A DNA stretch of 64,000 bases from Lepidodermella squamata (taxonomy: Eukaryota > Gastrotricha), in NCBI GenBank assembly GCA_047495785.1, contig JBLDXI010000017.1, positions 2,728,001-2,792,000 of the forward strand, written 5' to 3'. The translations under genes were made by a program, and so were the position numbers. Below are positions 46,203 through 58,498 of the stretch, in pieces; the first letter of the stretch is position 1; each line of letters starts with the position of its first letter. Under the pieces are notes generated by a model. The model had not been told where the DNA came from. It saw nothing but the letters and a program-made list of their open reading frames with translations, and made no database searches.

Positions 46203-48854
46203 TCATTCCATTGCATCTTCGTTCTCCTTCGAATGTTTAGTAGCATTTTCGACCGAAGCGACTAAATCGGTCTTTTTCAGCCGTTTTACTGCCCCGGCGT
46301 GGACTGCGCCAGATGCAGCGGCGGCCGACGCCACGGCCCTTTCAGCGGCTTTAGCCCTCAACTCTTCAACCAACTCAGCTTCGTCGGTTTTAGCCCATTC
46401 AAGGACTAAACGGCGGCCGTAGAAATGGGTTGAGAATCGCAGCGCATCGAAAGCCCGTTTCGCATCTTCAATCGAGTGGAAATCGACGAAACCGAAACCG
46501 CGATGTAAATTCGCCGATCGGCCACCGCCACTTCGGCCTGAAACAGACCCAATCGCTTGAACAACTGCCTTCTTCGGCAACCGCACTGAGCGCAGACTTC
46601 CGAAAACCGCAAACAACTCCTGAATGTCTTTCGTATTAGCTTCGAAGGGAATGTTTCGAACCAATATTCTAGTCGATGGCTTTTGACCAGTTGAATCAGC
46701 ACCGGCTGATTTAGACGCGACAGCCTTTTTCGTCGACTTCGTGTGATTCACTGATATCTTCAAATCCAACTTATGTTCGTCCAACTCACTGTGCTGCATT
46801 TGTTTTAGCGCCTCTTGGGCAACATGAGCGTCTGTGAATTCAACAAAGCCGTAGCCAAGAGAAAGCAGCTGCTTGTGAGAATCTTTGTTGCGAGCAATTG
46901 TCGCGTGGACAACTTTACCCGGAAATTTCGCATTGAAATGACCTTTCAACGCCTCATCCGTTGTTTTGAAATTCAAATTTTTAACAAAAATCGTGGTATG
47001 TCCGTCATCAACCACGACAGGTGGCTGAGTTGGTGCAACAGCAGGGGCAGGTTGAGCTTTATTTTCGGCTTCACTCGGCTTTTTCTCGGGCTCTGGAGCA
47101 GGTTCAGGTTGAGCAGCAATGTCCTTGAGCAAAGGTGCATTTTCGGAAAACACATCCACAGGAGCCCATTCCAAATAAAGAGGTAGATCTTTGAACCGCC
47201 GATAAGCCAACGCACGAAAAGCTGATTTCGCCTCGTTTGAGTCGGAATATTCAATTAAAGCAGTAACGCCACTTGGAGGCACTACAAGGCGGACGATTGT
47301 TCCATGTTTATCAAACATTGATTTAATTTCGTCTTGTTTCGTCCGAGCCGGAAGATTTTTTACTAAAATTGTAGTTTTACTGCGTTTGACTACGGGCTTG
47401 CCAAAAGCCTCCAAATGGACACCATGTTCCTCCAGGAACTTCTTCGTCTTTAGAACTATTTCAGTCTCACCCAGCGCCATTCTAACCGCAGCCCCAGTTT
47501 GATCGAATAGCTGCTTCTTATCGGCACCTAAACGAACATCAATTTAATAAACAATCGCTAGTTTTCACGCTAACTTACCATATTCGGCAGCAACACTATC
47601 AATGACAGCATTAGTTCCGACAAATAGTGCGTTCCAATTATGGGAGCTATTAGCGGTTTGTTTCAATGCAGCTTCTTTATCAGCTTTGAATGAAGATCCA
47701 GAGAAACCATTATCCTTATTTTCACCCGGCTTTTCGCTTTCAACTTTGCCTTCTGCTGGGATTATATGAAGCATTCTACCCTGAAAACTGGTGCCGTCGA
47801 GTTCATTGATAGCTCTCACGGCATGCTCAGGAAGCAAGTAGCTAACGAAAGCGAAGCCTTTGTTTCTCTTGGTGATCTTCTCGAGAGGCAGATAAACCTC
47901 GGTTAACTCGCCAAACTTTGAAAATAGCTCTTGGAGATCATCCTCGGTGCAAAGGTAAGACAAGTTGCGAATGAAAAGACGACCGGAATCCGAAATTTCA
48001 GCAGCTATTGCAGACGGGTCACGGGTCGGAAACTTGCCGGTCTTCTTGCCCATCCGATCTTTAGGCTCCGATGCCATAGAAGTTTGGCGGACAACACGAG
48101 TGACTTGCGCTTTTTTACCGCCCAAGAAACTTTTGTTTCGTCGTAGAGCTTGGTCAACTAGCTTAGAATTGGCGAATTCAACATGAACGATCGAGTTTTC
48201 GCCCGGCTTTCTCTTCTTACCGCCCATTATAATGCGCTTGATGTCAAGACCGCAAAAAAACTGCTTCACTTGCTCCTTACTGACGTTGAATGGAACGTTC
48301 TTCAACTTGACCATTGAAGCATATGCTTCACTTAGATCAGGATCGAAAATCTCTTCCTTGGATTTCGCATCGTTATCTCCAGTTTTGCCATTCTTCGCTG
48401 CGTGACCTGTAGTATTTGCTTTCGATTTCAGGTCAACCGGCTTGGCTGACAAGTCATTTTCCCAAACTTTGTCACCCTGTTGATGGAGATTGATGAACTC
48501 AGCAAACTTCGGGTCCGATTTCAAGTCATCGGGTAGTAATTTGTGGCGAAGATTAATTCCATCTTGCTGACTGTTGTTGTTTGAAACCGGAACTTTAGGA
48601 ATACTATCTGCCAAATCTTTGCAAAATTCCACTCGCACTTTCGAAGTTCCGATGCAAGTGTTGTCAAAATATTTGACGGCCGCTTCAGCCTCCCCCGCAG
48701 TAGGGTAACCGATGAAGGCGAATCGCCTTGATTTGCCACTGGTTGTGTATTTAATAGAACAGTCGGTGAGACAACCTTTCTGCTGAAAAACTTCGCGCAG
48801 TTTCTCCTCAGTCATCCAACCCGGAAGATTTTTTACAACGACTCTCGTAGCCAT
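46203..48854 (-). CDS. RBM19: RBM19 / Mrd1 six-RRM ribosome biogenesis protein
   Basis: Nucleolar RNA-binding protein needed for processing of pre-18S rRNA. Exons are 48854-47579 and 47527-46203 (51-bp intron), giving 866 aa, against 960 in human RBM19. Six RRMs can be read: RRM1 at the very N-terminus (RVVVKNLPGWMTEEKLREVF), RRM2 (VKLKNVPFNVSKEQVKQFF), RRM3 (GRLFIRNLSYLCTEDDLQEL), RRM4 (TTILVKNLPARTKQDEIKSM), RRM5 (TTIFVKNLNFKTTDEALKGH) and RRM6 (TRILVRNIPFEANTKDIQEL). The linker between RRM3 and RRM4, spanning the intron, contains the family segment NWNALFVGTNAVIDSVAAEYG. RRM6 has a Gly/Ser-rich insertion (SGRSGGGRSAN) before RGFGFVDF. TTTTTTATTTAG ends 16 bp before the ATG, again like a trans-splice or 5' UTR acceptor. 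It is convergent with the claudin-like gene at 102 bp. Confidence 0.95.
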
Positions 48855-51800
48855 TAAAACTTAACGACCTAAATAAAAAAGTAAAGAATAACATTGCACA
48901 TTGCACATTACACAGAGAACAGTTTTAAGAAGCTTGATTTACTGAAGACTAGCTTTATTTAATATTTACATGGATCAACGGCTAATGGCTAAGGTATCAA
49001 CGTACAAAAACTGCTTTAAACTGAGTTTAAAAACTGAAAAATCTGCATACTTGATCGAGTAGCAGAGCTGTTAGTGGTGTTCATATCTCACTATGCTCAC
49101 TGCTCTGGCATCTTGAAGCATGAAGTCTTTTTCTTCACTGTGTCAGCCATTCAGCCATTCACGCATGAGTCATGATGGTCGTTAAAACTACCCTATACGT
49201 TTTAAATCGCGTGCAATACTGTAACCCCTGATTTCGCCCATAATTTTTTACTTAAATATGTTGTCATTTCTTTATTTTGGAATATTTTATGAATTTGGTA
49301 TAAAAACTGATGGTATAATTTTAAACATTGTTGAAAATCAAATTGCAATAGACTGACCGCGAATTTGTTCTAGTTTTCATTTTTTTCATCATCAGGACAG
49401 AAAAATGTCCTCATTTACCTGCTAATTTTCATTGCCGATTCCCGGTTGGCCATGAAAAAATGCTGAAAACCTTTGTTGAATATCTTCAGCGAATGGCGTT
49501 TGCTTAAATTCTTTCGCTGTGCATCACAGATCACAGTCCGTTCTTAATTTTCCAAGTTTTTGGTAGAGAGCCTTTGTTGGTAACTTCCATCTAATCGAAA
49601 GCGCCACTTGAGTAGTGATAAATATTGACTAGGTATTAGTTCAGTTGCAGTGTGTCACTGCTGTATCAAAATCAATAGCCGATGTCTTCCATCGTAGAGG
49701 TTTAGACTCTTGCTTTGAACGGATTGTGATTTTATAAGTTGTAATTCCCTACTGAACACTTCTTGTCGCTTGAAAACTGTATCAAAAGCTGTTATTCATA
49801 TACATCGCTTATAACGCAGCCTGTGATGCTATTGCTTCGAGAAGAGATCGCGGATGGTGGTAATAACTATAAGCTATATGACCGCTGCAGAGTGAAAAGT
49901 GTGTCTTATCGCACTTTCAATCATTTTGGGTAACGCGAAAAGCGAGTCCGGATGTCAACCAAAACCATTTATGCAGTTTGAGTCGTAGATTCCAAATTTC
50001 ATTGGACCTACGGATCTACCACAAACTTGTATATTTGTCTTTAAAGCATCAATATTCGATTTGTTCCGAAATTTTCTACACATTGTTTACGATGGATATC
50101 ATCCACATTGGGCATCAGGAATCCGGAAGCCATAGGTCCTGGAATGCCTGGAACTAACAAGTACCAATCTTCAAGGTAATTAAGTGCTCAAATTTAAATT
50201 TGGATCAGAACTTAAACAAATTTGTTGCGCCGCTATTCTTGATTGCAATTGAAATTTGAATGCTGGCGTAATTTGAATGCTCCTCCCACTTCGAACGGTA
50301 TACAATTTATTGAAATTGGGCTAAGAAATCCTGAGATAATGACGTTTAAAACTTCGGCAAATTATTTTTGTTGCGCGCAAATTGAAATTATTAATTTCAA
50401 GTTTTTCTCAAAATTGTCTCTTATATCAAAATTATATACGCGATATCTCCTTCATTCTGAGGTATTGTTTTCAAAAGGTCATCACCAATAGACTCGGGAT
50501 GTCATGGTCAACAACCCTATGATCTCATCTCGAAATAAGAAAAAATTAATGTAGTCAGACTGCTACGAGCAGAAAGTAGGAGCGGAGATCGGTGGAGGGA
50601 TGGGAATGAGAATACCAACTTGCCTAGGGCTGTGAACTTGTAAAAAATTGAGGATTTTTACACGCTAATGTTTTTTTCATTATAGCCTGTCGCCTCTCGT
50701 TCAGATTGAGTAAACGTATTAATCTGTGCAAGGGCATCTTTTTAGCGAATGGCCGATTTTTAAATCGTAATTAATTTCTGCTTGTAAAAGATTTGCGAAT
50801 GGATGAATCGAGCTACGACACGTGACCAGGGCAACCTTAATGTGAGAGAGATTAAGACCGATTAACACCGATGGTACATTTTATGGTGGATGGTTACTAA
50901 ATGATAAATTCGAAAATTCGGATGATATATAAGGAATACTTTAGATTTTGTTTTTGTTTTTCTTTTGTAGGTTGATTGTCGCCTGTATGTGCTGCATTGA
51001 TCGTGTCACGTAAAATGTGTTTGTTGAACTGCATTGCGCTGCATTGAACTGTATTTGTTGAAAATGTAAAACACATAATCCACATAATCCACATTAAAGT
51101 GTGGTTACTTTTTGTAAGCACGTGGCTATATGCTATGTACCACCTTTACTTATCGAATTAGAGCTAATCATTGAACAATCTCACGGATTTCAAGATTGTC
51201 CCTATTGACATTTGTATTAGTATCCATGTTAGAACAACATATCGCTTTCACCTGAAACCAGAACGCCTGGCGTTTGAGCGATTTCTGCAGCTCTAATAAT
51301 AATAACGAATGTTTGATATCAGGAGCACAAGCAGCGGCTAACAGATGCGCACCAGATTTTGAAAGCCGTACTCATTTTTGCTGTATATCTATGCTTTATA
51401 TAGTATTACATTACCCGTCTACGGTTTTTTCTCGTTGTGTATACCTGTTCATGGTTAAATAAAAGTACACCGCTTATGGCTTCTTATATCTTATCACACC
51501 CCTTAATTTTACCTGGAAACACTAACGGAGAACTCGAAATGTGATCAAATGCATCCTCTTCTATACAAAATTAAATTGTGGCTTTTAAGCAATAGGAGTC
51601 TCATTTAGGTACCTTGTATTAGACTCGCGGCTTCGAGCTTCAGGTTAGCTGGAGCACAATTTTGTTTGAATATGAGCAAACAGTCGCGGGCATCTGCACC
51701 TAGCCATTTCATATTGTCTTGAGAAGGCTTGCAGTTGTTATTTGTTTGTAACTTAGCGGCATGATATGCATCTGCGTAAAGGTTAGAAGTTCGCGTTTCC

Positions 51801-52523
51801 AGTCACACAGTACCCTCTTTCTTTTTAACTAGGATAGTTTGTGTCTGTCGCAATAGACAACAAAGGATTAACATGGCTTGGGCATCACTTTCTTTTTAGT
51901 ATGTCACGCGGAGCAATTGTTATTATGCCTCTTACTTTATTCACCGTGAAATGTCCCAATTGTTTTCTTCATGTCTGTGTATTAGGAACACTCTGCGGCT
52001 GTAAAGCTCTTAATAATTTCAGGGAGTGTCAAGTTCTGTGAGTTATTGTTATACAATCTAGTACTAAATATATCGTAAATTACGGCAATTTTATGGAACA
52101 TGCTTGTATCCCAAGTGTCCTTCACATGAACGTGTCTAGTACTCGCATTTTCTTGTGTCTCGTATCGATCGATTGCACCCTCCGCTAATTCTCGCAGAGC
52201 AAAAGTATAGCTTTACATTACGCACGCGGAACACGAGACGCAGCGCGAAAAGGCGTAACTTGCTTTCAGCAATATTGGAAAGCCTACTTGAATGAAATCG
52301 AGGTAGCCGTCTCTAGAGAGTATGCTCGCTTTAAGCCAGGAGTAATTTCCCTATGATTCAGTTGCAACAGGCGACATTTTACCCTGTTAAGATGTTGGCG
52401 TTGTGTTTAATTAGCCTCAAACGTGCGTTGTTCTAGATTGGATTATTACTTTAATGTTTTACTAGATGCTTAGTTTTATGACTGTAAAATGTCCTCGAAT
52501 TGGCTAACAATTCAAATTTCATC
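48855..52523. other. Large intergenic region
   Basis: About 3.7 kb between the divergent RBM19 and nuclear receptor genes. It is AT-rich with short meaningless frames. GTTTTACTAGATGCTTAG just before the receptor start contains acceptor-like TAG sites. Nothing else was recognised; receptor regulatory DNA is likely here. Confidence 0.5.
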
Positions 52524-55500
52524 ATGAGCTCTTCAGTGGAGAGTGATCAAATTATATCGGTTGACGCCCCGATGTCAGTGGACGAAGGCTCGAATGAAGG
52601 TTCGGTGTCGATGGCGGCTTCGCAAGACGTCCCGGAGTCACCGGCACCGTCCACATCCGGTACGCAAAAACTCGCCTGCCAAGTTTGCAACGAGTGTTCG
52701 CCCAGCATGCGACCCGGTTCTCTGGCCTGCGAGGCGTGTAAAAAATTCTTCATGCGTAACTACGACGTTACGAAAAAATTCCAGTGCGACAACGGCGGAA
52801 AATGCCTCCAGGTCGGCTCGGCTGTTAATCGGCGCTCGTGCCAAGCCTGCCGGATGGAACGTTGCATGGCCCTCGGCCTCAGCGAGAAGGTCCGTCCGCC
52901 GAAACCGGCAATCGATCTTCGCTTTGTGCCGTGCGCAGTTTGCGGCGCCTCATCAACCGGTTACCATTTCGGAATTTTATCCTGCGAAGGTTGTAAAGGC
53001 TTTTTCCGCCGAACGGTGAAGTACGACCTGGCAAAAAATTTCACCTGTGATACCGGTGGCAAATGTGTTATTGATCCGCTGCGGCAAAAGTGCAAAAAGT
53101 GCCGGTTTGAACGGTGCCTCTCTGCCGGCATGTCGCCAACCGGTTCTCACATCGGCCGGCATACAAATGCTCAGAGAGCCGAGACAAAACGCGAGATCGA
53201 ACGGCTGCAAAACGAGCAAAAGCTATTAAAAGCGCCGATTATGGTCCGGCAACTGAAGCGAGGAGCTGCGGCGGCTGCGTTATCAGGTGGCTCCCAGCAG
53301 AGCCAGGCTGAAGTTTCAACTAAAGCGGAAGCTGCTTCACCCGATAATGAGGTAGCTTCGCCTAATCTGAAACGGAGGCCTCGATCGAGACACAGCTCGG
53401 GTGGGTCTAATTTTCCGACCCCTGCAACCGGCGGGGAGCGGATAACCCCACCGGCTGAAAAATCGCAGGCCCAGCCGAGTCAAGCTCATGATTTTGAAAC
53501 TATGGCAGAAGTATTCGCCACTGCAGCGGCCGCGGGGAAGTCAGACTCCCCTCGTTTCGAGGTAGACGAGGCTACCTTCGCCGCCGCCCAGTCGCTGATG
53601 TCGATTTTCGGCTCCAGCCCATCGGCAGCCTCGTCGTCTTCATGTGTGCCTGATAGTACCGTGAAAAGCCCGTTCCAGCCGCCACAAAGTGTTGAGGCAA
53701 CAACGCCCACCGAGTCTTCCGTATGCAATTTATCGGGCATTTCGAGTTTCTTAGCGCGGCTTAACGCCCAGGCGGCTAATTTGGCCTCACCCCCGACCGC
53801 CCTACACTCACCGTCGACATCATCCACGATCGACCTATGTGTTCCCAGTGCAAGTGCAAATATTCCATGCAACTCGTCGAATGTGAACAACACGGCGGCT
53901 GTATTTGCTGCCGATTACAAAATCCCTGGCTTTACCACCGATGACAATTCTCGCGCTGCCGTGCTTCGGCGGATTCGCATGCCGGTATCTAGATCTAATC
54001 TAATTTGGCTATACGATTCCGGCAGGGAGTGGTTCAACATTCAGAACATTTTGAACCCTGCGGCACCATCGGCGCCTTCGCATTTACAATCGCCTCTAGG
54101 TGCCGCCACCTCGACTTTTCTGCAGCAACTGCGGCCTTTTGGTGACCCTTACTCGCTATCGACGTTTTTCAAAATGCTAGAAGGCGATAATCTCCTACCC
54201 GAGCCGCCCCTGTCTGTTTTCCCTCGCAGCGAATGGCTGCTCGCCCAAGTCACCAATGCTGTTCGCAATTTATCTCATATAAAAAATGTAAGGAATTTTT
54301 CTAAATATGTTATTTGGTTAGCGCTAGGTATTTCAGCTTCCCATTATTTTGAATTTTTCCTGTTGGCAATTACAGAAAATTTGAGAATTTATTCATATTT
54401 TGGTCGTTAACCATCAATTTGAGCCAGGCTGCTAGTAACCCAACAAAGCGGACAGATGAGTTTGGTCATTTAAAGCAGGCAGTCGTTACTCGGGTGATAA
54501 TGAAGGTGCTTCACGAACATGCGTGTGAATAGATACTCTACAATTCCTATTAGAATAAAAATTATTACAAAATTTTACAGTGAACTGAAGAGTGCGCTAT
54601 TATAATTTGACTGCTTTCGTGCGCTATGACATCGAGTTACGAGTCGTTGACATTAACCCAATAAAAACGCTTTGCACTTGCTATGTGAGATACAATGGGG
54701 AAGTTCGAATGAGGAAATACTTGGGAGGGGGTCTGGCCAGTCTCTAGATATCTAAATATAATAACTATCTATATGAAATATATTAAGGTTGAAATAAAGA
54801 CGCAACGACTTCGATAAAATAACGTGAATTTTATGTTTTAAAGCTCCGAATTCATTTTGACCCTGGATGGAGCGCAGAAGAGTGTTGGCGGCAGGGCATG
54901 GTCTGCTTTGAGCACCACACCCGATACGTGCTTGCTTTCGTGCGATCTCTGCCAGGTACAACTTTTTGTCAACCGCTGTTAGCTATTTTTCAATCGTTTT
55001 TTTTTCATTCAAAAACAGGATACGCCGCGTTATCAAGTGCTGATCGGACGACACTATTCACGAATGCGTTGTTCCCGATTGTTGTTGCCCAGCTCAGTCT
55101 CGACTACGACGAGCATGAGCGTGAGGAAAACTACCTATCGATGGACCATATCGGCCGCGAACTGATGACGCTGCACTTTCCGCCTATGGCCCAGCTTCGG
55201 CGGCACTTGGCTGATGCCGGTGTTGGCATAAAATCATCCAAGCTGAACGTCGTCGAATTCGGTTTAATAGCTGCCTTGGTTTTCTTCAATAGTGGTACGT
55301 TTTAGTTTTATTTTTTAATTTTGAAACATTTTAAGGTGGAATTTTTCAATTTAGAACTACCCACACTACACGATTCCGAGAAAGTGCGTCACATCCAAGA
55401 AGAATTTCGGACAGCAGCGTCGATTTTCATCTCTCGGACGTACTCGAATGGTTCGCGCGGAAATTTGGCCCTGACCACCACGCCGACTTCGCCGCTTTCT

Positions 55501-55695
55501 TCGTCGCCATCCGCTAACGAGCGAATGAGGCTGATGTCGTCTCACGTCAGTTACCTGTCGAGTTTACACCTGACCCACTCGGGGGTGATGGCCGATTTCG
55601 CGCGCCTCTTCCCTCATCTCGTCAACTTCAACCCACTACATTTGGAGATGTACATAGCCAATGCGCCGCCGCTCGATTTGCCCAGCCAGCATTGA
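52524..55695 (+). CDS. Nuclear receptor with two tandem DNA-binding domains (2DBD-NR)
   Basis: Nuclear hormone receptor of about 830 aa. Exons are 52524-54287, 54844-54955, 55019-55294 and 55355-55695. Two complete C4 zinc-finger DBDs occur in tandem: DBD1 (residues 52-120) with P-box region ACEACKKFF, and DBD2 (137-204) with SCEGCKGFFRR. Each has all eight zinc cysteines and the CxxCRxxRCxxxG(L/M)S end. A long Ser/Ala/Pro-rich hinge (about 240-490) follows. The ligand-binding domain is recovered by splicing: helix 3-5 region HHTRYVLAFVRSLPGYAALS, helix 7 FGLIAALVFFNSELP, helix 8-9 VRHIQEEFRTAASIF. The C-terminal activation helix is not evident. The architecture is that of the 2DBD family described first in schistosomes, in which DBD1 has CEACKK and DBD2 CEGCKG. 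The 556-bp second-to-first intron may conceal another exon. The start at MSSSVESDQ was chosen as the first Met in frame. Confidence 0.9.
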
Positions 55696-56428
55696 CTGAA
55701 TGGACACTGATCGTTTTATCCCTATCACGTTTTTTTCGTGTTCCTCGCTATCTGTACTTTTCTCTTGATCGGTTTCTGCGCGCAAGCCTTGCGTTTAGAA
55801 ACCGAAATTAACAAAAAACAGTTTCGATTCGCCGTTACCGGTTCCGTTGTGGTTAACACTGTTGACTCACTTCTAAAAATTCTATATTTCTGAAATCGGT
55901 ATTACTGCGGTCTATCAAGAGTTTCATTTCAATACTTGCCGGCGTAATCTGACGCATACTGTGACTTTACTTCATCTTCAAATGGAATACATATTTTTTG
56001 TGAATTTTGTTATGCCATTCGGTGTATGTTGAAGCGAATTCAATCGTTAACCAAATTACGTTAATAGTAATAAGACAAACGATATATCATTGTGCACTGT
56101 TTTATTCAAAGCGCTCGTATTTTTCTTCAAATACGTTGACATGAATATGCTCGACCATAAATACTGGCGTCTGAACATTTGAAAAGTTGTCGTTGACGCT
56201 TCATCTTTTAATTAAACATCCTTCTTATCATTATCTCATTAAAAAAGCGTGTAAAAGTACTTATTGTGAAAAATTCTCCTGCAAATTATGTTTCCCTCTC
56301 AGATTGAAAACGAGTGAACATGGTTGGAAAAATGAGTGAAGTTATAAACAAGGCTATATTATATATTTCTTTAATAAAATCACTGAAGAACTTTTCAAAC
56401 AAATACTCTGGTTGTTTTGAACGATTAA
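55696..56428. other. Convergent 3' region
   Basis: About 730 bp between the receptor and the ion channel, tail to tail. No feature recognised. Confidence 0.5.
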
Positions 56429-57928
56429 TTACATAGCCTTGAAGAATACAACCGGTAGCAAAGCTACAACTGACAAGAATACGACCATGCAGAAATTGTC
56501 GATTCTGTTCGCCCAAGTTAGCCAGGTTTCAACAACATTACCCTGTTCCCTTTCAGCTTTGTCATCAACCGGTGGTGAAATTTGCGGCAGTTCGACTCCG
56601 TCGTCGTCCTCGCTGCCCGTCTGGTTTATTGATCGGCGTTGTTCCGCTTCTATAGATTTGTTCCTGCTGGCACTTCCTCGCCTTGAAATTGCAGTCGGAA
56701 GTGTGCCATTATTCTGTTTTTTCGCATTACCCCTACAGCGAACCAGATTGAAAGCAGCAGTAAATCTGCATAATATAGAATAAACTAATTTCAGAGTCGT
56801 TGTTTATTCGAATTTTATTTACCCGAGTGGCTTGCAGGTGAGACGCGAGATCCGCCAAACAATAATCGATTCAAAGGTAATGAGAATTCCGACTAGCAGC
56901 TGCGCTGTCGTGTACATTTCAAGGGGCAGTGGCGGCGAGGGGTCCCCAGATGTGGGCATTTTATGCGTGCTCGGGCTGAATGAGTGAGATGACTGAAAAA
57001 TATCCACTATCAGGACAGTCGTTATCCCAAACATGACTCGACTCGCGCCGAACGGCATGGCGAAAGTGCCTAGCTGTAGTAGGGCCATCGTCGTACTAGG
57101 CAGGAGTATTCGCCGCATGTAATAGTCAGATTTCCTGCGAACAGTCACAGTATAAACTGCCATTGAGTACGTCGCTTGATCTGTCACCATTGATTTTTCA
57201 GCGCATTCGATTGTTTCAACATTCCACATCGGGTTGTTACCGAAAGAGTGACTAATAATCGATTTGTTCCCGTTACACCGGCTATCGACACGCAGGCTGA
57301 TGCGCGACCGTTTCAGCCTTAGTGTCTTGAAAACAAAATCACATTTTTGCACGTCGAAAGGGAAGTTGAATAGTTCCTAAAATTATCGGACGGAATATTC
57401 AGCGAAATTGAAACTATTTTTTGTTACCATTTTACAAGATGTATCAAAAATTCCATTTGCTGTAACTGTGACGTTACCTTCGAAATCGGTCCACGCAATG
57501 ATGGCTTGTTGACGGTTCGAAGAACTAGGTCCTGAGGTTCCTATCTCGTAAACTGGCGGTCTGTCTCCAGTTGCTCCTAAGGGGATTATTTTCGGCAGGT
57601 AAATGGATTGAGAGCTCAGTGGGACAGCATCGATTCCGTCGTAAAGCATAGGTTCCCACTGTAGATAAACGTCTTTCCACCTGCCAACGACGCTGCCGGT
57701 CATGTGCATCACCCCACCCTGTTCATCAATACCTAGTAACTCGCTGAACGTCATGGAAAGGGTAATGTTCATTCGCTCGCTCGAGTTATAGACTGGCCGA
57801 GCAATTCCGTGACCGGGTGGGTAGTTACGGATCAAGTCATCGATCAAGCGCGCCTCACTGTTGATTGGTCGCTGAGATGCTGATACAGAATTTAAAATCG
57901 TCAGATATGCCAGCAGCAAGATTTCCAT
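56429..57928 (-). CDS. Cys-loop ligand-gated ion channel subunit (nicotinic-like, atypical)
   Basis: Pentameric ligand-gated channel subunit, 463 aa. Exons are 57928-57428, 57376-56823 and 56765-56429. A signal peptide (MEILLLAYLTILNSVSASQ) precedes the ligand-binding domain. The Cys-loop is rebuilt by the first splice: SCKMELFNFPFDVQKC has exactly 13 residues between the cysteines. Loop landmarks include a Trp (WKDVYLQWEP) and LYDGIDA. M1 (ILLPSTTMALLQLGTFAMPF), M2 (SRVMFGITTVLIVDIFQS) and M3 (TTAQLLVGILITFESIIVWR) follow; the intracellular loop is about 85 aa, and M4 ends VVFLSVVALLPVVFFKAM at the C-terminus. It departs from standard subunits: no vicinal Cys pair typical of nicotinic alpha subunits is evident, and M2 is unusual. 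It is best placed with the divergent invertebrate Cys-loop clades. Ion selectivity cannot be told. Confidence 0.88.
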
Positions 57929-58498
57929 TGCATATTATATGCCCATAGACTATGGCAATCAGTTGCCACACAAGTGCAATTTATTTTTTTTACAACAAAA
58001 GCGACGTGCACTTAGGGCAAAAAAACCAAAAATGAAATTGGCTTTTGATAAAAAATTCAAGTGATTTATCAGCATTGTTGAATAAAAAATGCCATCATAG
58101 AAAATTCAGATAACCGTATAATGGAATAATGAAAGCTATATACACATGATGTGGGAAGGGCGTACTGCATGCAGACAGCTGCGAGGCAATTGATTTTATC
58201 GAGGAAAGCAACCTAGATCAGCGTTCGCTGGCGCGTGATGCGCTGTTTCTTATCAACTCGAGATAATATCCTCGACTATTAAAGACTTTTGACCGCGTGA
58301 AATTGGATGCTGTACCTACATCCTATATCAGTCGATTGAATCCTCTCTTTTAAGATTCCCGAAACATGAGCGCACCTGATGTACACTGCAGAGTGATGCC
58401 AAACAGAGATTATAGGAAATTATAGGAAATTTATTTGCAGGGTTGTAAAAAATAAGGTTCACCGGTTATTTTAAAATAAGAAAATTGTTATAATGTGT
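57929..58498. other. Intergenic spacer
   Basis: About 570 bp between two minus-strand genes. AT-rich with nothing recognised. Confidence 0.5.

Noticed and set aside
52543-53893. Alternative frames on both strands within the nuclear receptor exon
   Set aside because: Arg/Ala/Pro-rich shadows of the real frame, which contains both DBDs.
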